From: Mytilus edulis
Taxonomy: Eukaryota > Mollusca > Bivalvia > Mytilida > Mytilidae
NCBI RefSeq assembly: GCF_963676685.1
Contig: NC_092344.1
Span: 54,892,830 to 54,956,829, forward strand
DNA length: 64,000 bases
Direction of reading: 5' to 3'
In this document: piece after piece, positions 23,419-33,508 of the stretch
How positions within the stretch are numbered: position 1 is the first letter of the stretch
How the letters are laid out: each line of letters opens with the position of its first letter
The notes under the pieces: generated by a model
Databases searched by the model: none
What the model was told of the DNA's origin: nothing
The model's input: the letters and a program-made list of their open reading frames with translations, nothing else
Position numbers and translations under genes: made by a program

Positions 23419-26400
23419 TCATTTCTTTGCTTTTCCTGCTCGTTTTGTTTTCTGTGTCTTATTCTTTTTCTTCTGCTTTTTAATTTGTCTAGAGTTCATC
23501 CACACTGGGTAATTTCCATGTTCATCTAACTTTGTCCTTGTGTTGTATTTTTTTCCTGAATCAAGGTCCATGTTTTCTGAAAAAAAATTAAAAATAAACA
23601 TGTAAACTATGTATCTCTGTACTGCCATCTAGATATAACAGTGATGACATTTGAGAAGATCTTACTAATCATAATACATCCACTAATATTATATGACTGC
23701 CTGACTTGTACTTGCATGGACTTAATCATAACTCAAAACTTTAAAAAACAAAAGTCACTTTAAATAAACATAAATAATAACTGCAGCAACAAATAATTTA
23801 GAGAGCCATGGTGTAGTGGTTAGCACATTGGACTACTTACACAAAGGTTCCTGCTTCGATCCATGTTCAAGGGTGAAAATTTCAGGGACTGAACTTGTGG
23901 CTCTTCCTTGACACTATTTGGGACTCCCAAGGACTATGATCTTTGCTCAAGACTATATTCCGGAGTATGGTCTTGAGAGCATTTATATTAGTCCTTCAAA
24001 AGGGGACGATAAATGGCTGACCCCAGCTATTAAGAAGAAAAAATTTCTCTTGCACACAAAAGACACCCTTGTAGATATGGAAAAAGAGTAGGCTAATACT
24101 GCTACAAAAAAGCACTCCCACCCACAAAGAGGAAAGCGATTGATATAACTCCTAACTTCTTTCCCAATTCACTGTAAACAAATATGTTTAGTTGAAGTGA
24201 AATGTAATAATGCTAATACAACATGTGCAACTGCATACCAAAATCATTAACTTACAAAAATGTTTCATCTTAAACATGTTAAAACTAACATTAACACAAA
24301 CTTTCAACATTTTAATCATGCAAAAGTGTTGAAGTCAATATAACATTAATGAGACAGCAGTCCAAAAAGTCTGTGGATTAGAGATTGCCAATGTTAACTG
24401 TATACCAAATATCATATGCATTGACTTCCCATTATTAGTTTCCCTCAAAACTGATCTAATTACAATCTTTAACAAATGAACTAAGCAAAAGTAGACTATT
24501 GAATTACAATCTATGTTCATGTATCCGCTTTAAACATGTGAAATGACCTTATCACAAAGTTTAACTCTGTCATAGCTGGAAACAGCACACCTTTGTCATG
24601 CCTATCTGACACAGTTGATGAGGGGATACAAAAAACAAACTTGAATTGTTCGTGCATAAAATTAAAATTTCAGGCCAGTGTTGTTCAACTTTATACAGTA
24701 TTGTAAACAACTTATTCTTGTCGAGATGAAACCACTACTGCACTATATATAGCTAGATACTTTCATTATATTCAGATGTGGATCCAAGATTTTGATAAAA
24801 GTAAACTAAGTAACATGAGGACTAGATATATAAAAAAAAAAGTCTTAACCATGTATGTATGTAGCTCCATAAGGGCTGCAGATGCCCCCTAGCCACACCC
24901 TTCCGACCTTTCCAATCCTCCTCTAATACTCAGCTTTCAAGCTTATGCTAGCAATTATGTTTAACGTTTTTATATGTATACAGTATACATGTAATTTTTG
25001 ACTGCAGAAATAGTCATAATAAATACCAGGTGCTCCACAGGGTGCAGCTTTATACGACCGCAGAGGTCAAACCCTGAACAGTTGGGGCAAGTATGGACAC
25101 AATATTCAAGCTTGATACAGCTCTGAATTTTGATTGTGATCAAATTTTTGACATAATATGAGTTTCGGACACAAACAAATGTCAAGATCTTACACATCTA
25201 TTGCACAATATTGTGCAATTAAAAATTTCTTATTTAAACTTCAAAAATTTCGAATTTGAGAAATTTGGAGGAAAAAATATGAAAACTGCTACCACCCCCC
25301 TTTTTTTGCAATTAGTCCAAAACCTGACATTTCTTTATACATGATTTACAAGTATTGTAAGGGAGGTAATCCAGTTTGCAGTTGTATAAAAATCACTTAA
25401 ACATGTGTTTTAGACACGTTAAAATTACCTTCATCTCTAATTTCTTGGACAACCTCAGAACCTTTTCTCACTGAAAGAAACAAATAAATAGTTTATGAAC
25501 AGTACAATAGACTCTTTATCATTTCTATACGAGATTTTTTATTGCACAATAAGACCAACAGATTTGTCACCAGATTTGCAACTTAGAAATGTATTCTTTA
25601 TTTTAAGAAAGTTGGTGCCTTTACTTCAATGATCAGGATTATTGATGAATCATAACCAAAACAGATTACCAGCATTTCAAGAAAGATGCCAAAATCTGTA
25701 CTTATAAGATATGGACAACAATGAATGCTATAACATGACAAACAGACCTCACAAATTTTAAGTTTCTTATTCAAGTTTAAAACTTTTACTTCAATATTTC
25801 ATTTTTATAAACATGATAAAAGTAATTATTTTCTAAATCTGCACTAGCATGACTAGTAGAAAATATTTTGTAAACACCAAAAGATTAAGGACTTACAATT
25901 TATTTATAATTCAATTTTTATCATATCATTTTCACAACTGCCCATTTCTTACTACAGACAGAGCTCAGATTTAAAGCAGCACTAGCTGTCAAATTCAAGA
26001 TCACCGATTTGACTTATATTTTCATATTTGTTATTTTACAATGTAAAACATTTATCCAAATTATAAAAAGTCTTAAATAAACAATTTACAGGGCATGTTC
26101 CTAATAATATGTAGCTAAAACACAGAAAATAAAATTTTCAACAAAAAGGCTTATTTCCTATCTAGTCCATGTATTGTCATTGTAAATGTTCCGAAATAAT
26201 ATGTACCTTAAACACAGGAAAGACATTTTTTAACAAAAAAGGCTTATTTCCTAACCAATCAATGTATTGTCCTAGTGATATAGGTCAATAAATCCGAAAT
26301 TGAAATTTAGCTAAAAAATGTACATCATGTATATTTATTTTAAAAGAATGCCTGTGATAATCTTATTAAAAAAAAAAAATGCTTCCCTGAGTGCAGCCTG

Positions 26401-27841
26401 ATACAACCGCAGTGGTTGAATCTTAAACAGTTGGTGCAAATTTGTACACAATAATTAAGCTTAATATTGTCTGAATTTGGATTGTGATAATTTTTGACAT
26501 ACATGTACATTTGTAATATAGATTTCTGACACAAAATAAATGAGGTCAAAGATCTTAAGAGTATATTGCGCAATACTGTAAAATTGAACATTTCTTTTTA
26601 AAAATGCTTGATTTTGCACCTTTCATCCTTTTTTGCCCTTTATTCTTGCATGTTTGGGCCAATTACCCCAAACTCAATCCCAGTCTTCCCTTTGTGATAT
26701 GGAATCGTGTGGTACAATGCCAGAGAGATCCATACACTTACACACAAGTTATTGTCCGGAAACTACAAAAATGTTTGTTTGGCCCCTTATTCCTAAACTG
26801 TTGGTAGAGAACTTGGTACCAATATATAACAATCCCATCTTTCCTTTTGTGGTATTGAACCTTACTGTAAAATTTCACGAAAATTCTGCGAAATGATTTT
26901 ATCATCTTGTCATGGCAACAAAACAAGGTGACGTCACAAGTATGTTTCCTCTAACAAAAAAGCAAATAAATTAAAACACCTGGTGTTTTAAGGCTTCTTG
27001 TACACCTCAGAATGCAATAAAATTACATTGGAAGAAAATATAAAGGTGAAAAATGCAATTTTAATTTTTTTATTATTGAATTATATAATCATGATAATAT
27101 TACCGGTACTAATATTATCAAATATGGGTATAAAGGAACAGCCAAAACAGTAATAAGTGTATAGGTCTTAAATGGTTAACAAAATTACTGAATTTGCTCT
27201 ATTAGAATCGAAATAATTCAGGACATCCGTTGATTTGTTTCATTTGACCATGTATGTTGTGCATTTATTTTACCCCTTCTTTATTAAAAGCTCAGGGTAA
27301 AATAATCGAATATAAACGCCCAACCCACATGACCCATGGTTAAATGAAAACAAATCTACAGCTGCCTTGAATTATTTCTTAAACATTCAACCTATTTCTG
27401 TTATCGGTTATTTGAGTCTGACTGACAGATAAAATCTAAAATCACTGCATTTCAATGGAAATTTAACTCTGTGCATTACTTTAGACAAGAGCAGCATGCA
27501 TTGCAATCTAATTAAAAACCGATCTCTCATCGCTCCTGTTTCTGATATGTCCCCACGCGACATATCAGAAACAGAAGCGATGAGAGATCGGTTTTTAATT
27601 AGATTGCATGCATTGTACATACAGACTTCATGAGATGTACATTTGCCATGTTAGCATAAAATAAAGAAAAGTATTTGCGAGGCTAACCTGTAAACATTTC
27701 TTTCATGTCCTCTTCCTTAATAGCAGAAGCAACTTCTGTAGTAACTGTTTTCTTGAGGGTTTCTAATTCTTTTTTCCCATACCTTTCTCTTTTTATAGCT
27801 CTCATCTTCCTCTTGTGTTTGCTTCTGATACTTTTAGCCAT
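23419..27841 (-). CDS. LLPH: LLPH/LAPS18-like nucleolar protein
   Basis: Three coding exons on the minus strand, all GT-AG with matching phases: 27841-27688 (51 codons plus 1 base, ATG just after a TTTCAG acceptor), 25470-25429 and 23576-23419 (TGA). The product is 117 residues. The start MAKSIRSKHKRKMRAIKRE and the C-terminal LDEHGNYPVWMNSRQ followed by a Lys/Arg tail are the two conserved blocks of the LLPH family; the human protein is about 129 residues. Known relatives are small basic nucleolar proteins linked to ribosome biogenesis, and molluscan members (ApLLP, LAPS18) were described in learning and synaptic facilitation. A non-coding 5' exon must lie upstream, because the ATG follows a splice acceptor. 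The introns hold a tRNA-derived SINE, R3 fragments and a long hairpin. Confidence 0.93.
23806..24135 (+). mobile_element. tRNA-derived SINE in LLPH intron 2
   Basis: An A-box-like TGGTGTAGTGGTTAGC (23809-23824) and a B-box-like GCTTCGATCC (23853-23862), about 45 bp apart, as in a tRNA-derived RNA polymerase III promoter. A non-tRNA body of about 270 bp follows. Both boxes depart from tRNA consensus and I can fold no full tRNA, so this is a SINE and not a functional tRNA gene. Confidence 0.65.
25020..25330 (+). repeat. R3 5'-end fragment
   Basis: ACCAGGTGCTCCACAGGGTG, TTTATACGACCGCAGAGGTC and GGGGCAAGTATGGACACAAT match the R3 start at 18595. It is truncated before the satellite part and lies 100 bp from LLPH exon 2. 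Confidence 0.75.
26375..26900 (+). repeat. Diverged R3 fragment
   Basis: GCAGCCTGATACAACCGCAG, 'aacagttggtgcaaatttg' and later GGCCCCTTATTCCTAAACTG follow the R3 order with many changes. Nothing else is recognised between 25480 and 26340. Confidence 0.6.
27205..27380. repeat. Imperfect fold-back element
   Basis: Left arm GAAATAATTCAGGACATCCG then GATTTGTTTCATTTGACCAT; the right arm inverts it (ATGGTTAAATGAAAACAAAT, CTTGAATTATTTC). Arms are about 50 bp with mismatches. Confidence 0.6.
27503..27607. repeat. 49-bp-armed hairpin in LLPH intron
   Basis: Left arm 27503-27551, loop CCCACGC (27552-27558), right arm 27559-27607. The arms match at 48 of 49 positions. The single difference (C at 27535 against A) becomes a G-U pair in minus-strand RNA, which is the sense of the LLPH transcript. 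It lies about 80 nt inside the intron after the first coding exon. Confidence 0.9.
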
Positions 27842-27859
27842 CTGAAACATCAAAATGCT

Positions 27860-28110
27860 TTATTACATAAAATGCTCTGCAAGGCCCAGCATAATACAAC
27901 CGCAAAGGTCAAACTCTGAACAATTGGAGCCTGTATGGACACAACATTCAAGCAGGGGCGGATCCAGCCATTTAAAAAAAAAGGGGGAAGGGGGGGTCCA
28001 AACCCAGGACAAAAAAAGGGGGGGGGGGGGGGGGGTTGGTATGTCCCCATTCAAATGCATTGATCATGTTCATGATGTTGATCATCCAAAAAAAGGGGTT
28101 GGTTTCAACC
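27860..28110 (+). repeat. R3 scrap joined to an R6-type scrap
   Basis: 27866-27953 is an R3 start fragment (TACAACCGCAAAGGTCAAAC, TATGGACACAACATTCAAGC). It runs directly into GGGGCGGATCCAGCC (27955-27969) with A and G homopolymers up to about 28035. Confidence 0.6.
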
Positions 28111-28734
28111 GTTATTGTAATTTCTTCATTTCCGGTTAATGGCATCTGGAATGTTTTTCAATGTTGTTTTTATCATCAGATCAGCATCAGATACGATTTT
28201 ACTCCGATTTACACATGGGCAATTTTCAGTATAAAGCTAGCGGTTTAACAAAATGAGCATCGTGTCATGAATAATAAAGATGAAAATGAATTTTGAAATC
28301 GTTTGGAAATTTTTGTTAATAAAGGTTGGCAAAGTTTATTTTAATTTTCTTACAAATCGAAGGTCCGTTGGGTGTAGCTAGTATCCAAAATGAAAGTCAG
28401 ACTGCAGAAATGGGAGATCGCAGACCACAGACAGACCCTAATTTGAACCCCTGTATCATAATAAATTAAAGATTTTAAAGTGTACAGACTATATTTAAAG
28501 GAACAATTTGAGACCTCATATCCAGTCCTTATGTCATGATCAATTGAAAAATGTCCTTATTATTAGCACTAGTCCAAATAATTCGATTGTCTTGAAAGGC
28601 TATTAGAAAATAATTATATTATCTTTTCGAGATGTCATAATTATTTGGATTACAGTAGTTTCTTATTACTGCAATAAACATGATAAAGACCTTCTGGAAC
28701 GACCCAAGTGGTATAAGGCAGAAAGTCTAGAAAA

Positions 28735-29189
28735 AATTAAAGGTACTAATTTTGTTGCACCAGATGCGCATTTCAACAATAAATGTCTCTTCAGTGATGC
28801 TCGTGGCCAAAATATTTGAAATCCAAAGCTTATATAAAAGATGAAGAGCTATAATCCAAAAGGTCCAAAAGTATAGCCAAATCCGTGAAAGGAATCAGAG
28901 CTTTGCATGAGGGAGATACATTCCTTAATTTATAATAATTTCTAATATTTTGTAACAGCAAATTTTAATAACACAAACAAAATCCGTATTTTCATGCCAG
29001 TACCGAAGTACTGGCTACTTGGCTGGTGATACCCTCGGGGACTAATAGTCCACCAGCAGAGGCATCGACCCAGTGGTAGTAGAAAATTAAAGGTACTAAT
29101 TTTCTTGCACCAGATGCGCATTTCGACAATAAATGTCTCTTAAGTGATGCTCTTGGCCAAAATATTTGAAATCCAAAGCTTATATAAAA
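28735..29189. repeat. Dispersed repeat with an internal duplication, left part
   Basis: ATTAAAGGTACTAATTTTGT, CACCAGATGCGCATTTC and CAAAGCTTATATAAAAGATG at 28735-28850. A GTACTGGCTACTTGGCTGGT block follows, and the first section is repeated at 29085-29189. The second unit is split by the element at 29190-30429 and resumes at 30430-30560. From 28110 to 28735 I see only a possible small inverted repeat of CCAAATAATT at 28572-28655. Confidence 0.75.
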
Positions 29190-30429
29190 CAGTGTTCTCC
29201 CCAGGATTTTTGGATAGCACCAGGGTAACGCGTGACGAAATGAATTTTACAGTATTTTGTGTCGCTTTGCGTCGCTTATTTTTTTTCTTGTTACTTTTTG
29301 TCATTACCTGTTTGCCTTTGTTTTGTTTACTGTGGAACTGTGTTGTAGGACTTTGGGTCAGAAAATTATTGGTAGAAAAAGTAAATTAATAAACAGTTTG
29401 TATACTTTAATATCTTTGAAGAATAAATAAAAGAAAGCACAATTAGTCTTTAAGCTAAAGTCACTTCTTATATTTTGATCAAGCCATTTTGTCCCCATAC
29501 TTGTCGTTACACTACACATTCCCCATAACAATGAACTTTGAACAAGATTTTTGATACAGAACCTTCAGTAAATTAAAAACTATTTTCCATAGTTTTAGAT
29601 CTGATTCTTTTAGACAACAACAAATTTGTTTTTATGATTAATACTTTGTTACAGACATGGAGAGTACTTTAAAAGAGTTTTCTATTCACAAGGTTCATCC
29701 CTAGCTTTAGTCCTGCATGGGAATGTATTAGAGTTGTGGCAGTAGGCTTTTTAGACCTGTTACAGTCAAATACTTAGAACATCTTATAAATTACCCATTT
29801 ATTATAATATGTCTGTGCATCAATAATGGTATGATTCTCAAAAATAATTTGCAAAACATTTTTGTTGGTATGTTCTAAGAATGTTTTCATCCTTAATGTA
29901 ACATTCTAATATAATTTTGCATTCAATTTGTACTTTATTTTTATTTGCAATGAGAAATTATATGTGAGGAGCATTTATTTGTAATTAGCAAAATCAGGGG
30001 AAGTAACTCCACAATTAATTCCTAAAAGGCAAATTATTTTGACTTGAGACTGGCGTAATAGGGTTCATTAACAAATGTCTGCTTGTCCCTCACAAGTCTG
30101 TTATTTAAATTATGATCTCTTAATTAATTAAAACACAAAAGAATCATGTACATCGATTAAATCCAATCATTAAGGTTAACCTCAACAGGTAAATCGATCA
30201 CGTGGTGTAAACAATCATCTTGTCAATACTGGATTAAACTGGTTAGAACTGGTCAATTTTGATGTAAAGTTGAAGTCATCTGAAACTTTACCGATTTTAA
30301 TACGATTTTTTTACCGAAAACTTTAGCACCAGGGAAAAAAATTATACATCGCGGCAAGAACGATACCACCGCGGCAGAAAATTATACATCGCAGGCCCGT
30401 GGTCCTTTAAGGGCCTGGGGAGAACACTG
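29190..30429. mobile_element. 1240-bp hAT-like element with 5-bp target duplication
   Basis: Ends CAGTGTTCTCCCCAGG and its exact inverse (16 bp), flanked by TAAAA (29185-29189 and 30430-30434). The intact sibling repeat at 28840 has only one TAAAA at that spot. CAG ends fit hAT elements; a 5-bp rather than 8-bp duplication points to the hAT5-type group. No transposase domain is recognisable. Confidence 0.8.
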
Positions 30430-30777
30430 TAAAAGATGAAGAGCTATAATCCAAAAGGTCCAAAAAGTATAGCCAAATCCATGAAAGGAATCAGAGCTTT
30501 GCATGAGGGAGATACATGTACATTCCTTAATTTATAATAATTTCTAATATTTTGTAAGCATGCACAGTTTGTCTATATACATGTAAGACTCCTGAGAAAT
30601 CATAAGGGGTAATCATGGTAATGGGGTTCATGAATCAACAGCTTGGATATGAAAATCATACTCTGCTGTAGAAGGGCTTAATGTATTGAACAGGTCAGGA
30701 ATAACCATTAAACAAGGAATAATTGGAATCTGGAGTAACTTTGAATTCTGGAAAATTGAAGAAATCCCCCCTTAGCC

Positions 30778-31132
30778 TAGTCCGAGATTACTCTGACGTC
30801 CAACGGCTGTTTTGCCAGACAAGCTGGGGCCGTGGGACGTCAGAGCTCGTCCCATATCAAAAAGTGGATAATTTCCCACCCAAAATAGATGCGCTGCTTC
30901 GTCGCTTCTGCTGCCGACTGACGGCCTTGGAATTATATAAATCGGGCATCAATCTGTTCATTTTTCATTTATCTCTTCGTTTATGTAAGTTTTACTTACC
31001 TGCCAACCTTTATTTTCTCATTATTAGACAGTTTACACAGTGACCCATCGATTTCGGCATTTTGCCTTTCATTTTCAAAGATTATCACGTGACCACGAGA
31101 AAACAGTTGGACGTCAGAGTAATCTCGGACTA
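30778..31132. mobile_element. 355-bp MITE with 27-bp perfect inverted repeats
   Basis: Ends TAGTCCGAGATTACTCTGAC plus CGTCCAAC and their inverse at 31106-31132, flanked by the 9-bp duplication CCCTTAGCC (30769-30777 and 31133-31141). A 9-bp duplication suggests Mutator-type mobilisation. Each end includes TGACGTC, the core of a CREB/ATF site. It is less AT-rich than its surroundings. Confidence 0.85.
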
Positions 31133-31395
31133 CCCTTAGCCATGTTAGCCATGTGTCACCCTATTTAGTTTGATTAGTTTTCATTATACATTTCTCATCA
31201 ATTTTCCAGAATTCTAAATTATTCATGATTTATACTATCAAAGAAAACTTTTCTGAGACAACATGGACAACAGGGACAAGTGCGAAAGTTATATGACATA
31301 TCCTCCCAAAAGTCAACTTGTGTCATGTATCAAAGACCTGTATAGCCTAAAGAATCTGAGTGAGATGTATTCGAGTGCTATAAAAACGTATATAC

Positions 31396-31500
31396 CTTAG
31401 ATTTTATTAATAGACCTTTGCTTCGTTATAAACACGGTCACTTGGATTTTGGTCTTTCTTCCCCACGTGTGGAATGTAAACTTCCGGTTGGAAGGTAGAT
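31396..31500. promoter_or_regulatory. Candidate shared LLPH/RPUSD3 promoter
   Basis: Between the divergent LLPH (-) and RPUSD3-like (+) genes lie an E-box CACGTG (31464-31469) and ACTTCCGGT (31480-31488), whose inverse ACCGGAAGT is the ETS/GABP (NRF-2) consensus often found at housekeeping and mitochondrial genes. On the minus strand a donor-like AATCTAAG/GTATAT at 31396 could close a non-coding first LLPH exon. No transcript evidence; inference from motifs and layout. Confidence 0.4.
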
Positions 31501-31835
31501 CTAAATTAAGTATGCTACACATTTACATTTTTTGTACTCATCCAACACTTTCAACACTGGAATATAAAGCTCCCCTAATAATTTAGTTTACATTTTTTGT
31601 GTAATATTATATAAGTCACATCGGTTAAGAATTGTAGCTTTCATGATTGCTAACATCATTGACGTACATACTCGATATAACCGAATCCAGTTTTTATCAA
31701 CACACTTTACAGACGATCTTTATTTTAACATACATGTATAAGACTTACTTATATTCCCCTGTAAAAGATCATCTAGACTGATCACTGATACGAATAGTAT
31801 TATTGTTCTATTAATGTACATGTAGCCTTATAGGT

Positions 31836-32156
31836 AAACGGACAGAAAGTCACAGGACATAAAGTCACAAATTTGAAAGGACACAGAAAGCAATGTAAAG
31901 TCACAAAATTATTTGAAAGGACAAAAAGTCACAAATATTTGACATTTTTTTTTAAATTATTTGATCATCTTTGATATTTTTTGATAAATTTTGTTTACCA
32001 AGATGGTTTATATGCAATAGTTCAAGAAAAATACAAAAATGTTTTTGTAAAAATAAGCGTTTTCTTATTCAAAGAAAATAATCAGAAAAAATGAATTGTG
32101 ACTTTTGTCCTGTGACTTTTTGTCCATGACTTTTCTGTCCTGTGACTCTCTGTCCT
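31836..32156. mobile_element. Short R4 fold-back element
   Basis: Left ACGGACAGAAAGTCACAGGA with further AAAGTCACAAA motifs; right TTGTGACTTTTGTCCTGTGA to GTGACTCTCTGTCCTACA. Same motif as the R4 elements at 9.0 and 18.2 kb, but only about 320 bp. Confidence 0.75.
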
Positions 32157-32344
32157 ACATTCTACATGTATACCAGTATACATACAAATATTTTATTGCT
32201 GGCATCTTGGAGGGTAGTAATGCCCTCTACCGTCAGGCTTCAAATGACGTCATGCTTATGTCAGGCCTAACAATGCTTTCAGGCATTGTCAATCTCGTAA
32301 ATAATAAAAATAATTTTCGTCTTTTAACTCATTTCCCCCTGTAA

Positions 32345-32588
32345 GCCAATATATATATAGGTTTTCAGAAACCTGATGTTTAGTGGTTGTCGTTTGTTTA
32401 TGTGGTTCGTTAATGTTTTTCTTTAGCACTCATCATTTTTTGGGGCCATGGGGCCCTTTAGATCTTGCTGTTTGGTGGGAGCCAAGGTTCTGTGTTGAAG
32501 ACCGTACTTTGACATATTATGGTTTACTTTTACACATTGTGACTTGAATGGAGAGTTGTCTTTTTGGCACTCATACCACATCTTCTAG
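32345..32588 (+). repeat. R1-type copy
   Basis: TAGTGGTTGTCGTTTGTTTA, 'ttggggccatggggcccttt', then GAGAGTTGTCTTTTTGGCAC and TCATACCACATCTTC. Confidence 0.7.
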
Positions 32589-32598
32589 TATCTATTTA

Positions 32599-33359
32599 CA
32601 GTCAGGGGACTTACTTAAATGAGTGATTATTAAATCACTGATTCAAGTAACATTATGTTCATAAAGGTTGTAAGTTAGAGTTGTCTTTCTTTAATAATCA
32701 CCTATTTAAGTAGTACAAATTTATCACTAGACTAAGTGATTTAATTTTATTGTAGTTTTAAATATAGAATACTAATGATCCAGGGACTAATTATGTTTCT
32801 AAACTTATCAGAACCAACATCTGTGTTGTCTAGGATGACCAGGTCATGTCAGGTGATGACCTTGTACTGAATCTAGGATAATGACATAACAATCACTTGT
32901 TTAAGTATCATACCTCAATTTCTTTCAAAAAAATCACTTCTTTAAGTATCATTATTCTAAAAAAACCCACTAATTTCAACACCCCCCGAACAGTGAAATT
33001 TTTATCACGAACAGTAGAATTTTATTACATAATCTGAAAGATGAAACCTTGAACTTTACAGGAAAAATACTCCCACTGCTGGGAAAAATCTGTTAAGAAA
33101 GTATCAGTTCATTAATTATATCATTTTATCCACTAAAATAAAATTTGCAGCTAAATTATTGCACCAAAGGCATAAACCTTTCTACTTAAAAGAAGCAAAA
33201 AGTTCATTTTTTTCAATTTTACTAATGAAAAGATATTATCTAACCCTATGTGTTTAAAATTTTAGTATAACTACAAAATCACAATTTATAACAAAATTTC
33301 TAATTTACTACTTAAATAAGTGATTTAAAAATCACTCATTTAAGTAATTCCCCTGACTG
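32599..33359. mobile_element. 761-bp CAG-ended element with 5-bp target duplication
   Basis: Ends CAGTCAGGGG and CCCCTGACTG, continuing into the inverted TTACTTAAATGAGTGATT, flanked by ATTTA (32594-32598 and 33360-33364). It ends 150 bp before the RPUSD3-like start codon, so it may form part of that promoter or 5' UTR. No protein frame. Confidence 0.8.
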
Positions 33360-33508
33360 ATTTATGATATGATCTGGCTTTATGATGATATTTAGCCGTT
33401 ATATAGTTCACTAGTTTGGTAGCAAAAAGGTTGTTTGAACATATGAAAAATAAATTTGATTTTGTTTTGTAATATTTTCTATCCTCTATTTAGGTATCTT
33501 GAATGTGA

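Noticed and set aside
23806-23880. Functional tRNA gene
   Set aside because: A- and B-box-like motifs are present, but I could fold no acceptor stem or anticodon arm, and a long non-tRNA body follows; called as a SINE.
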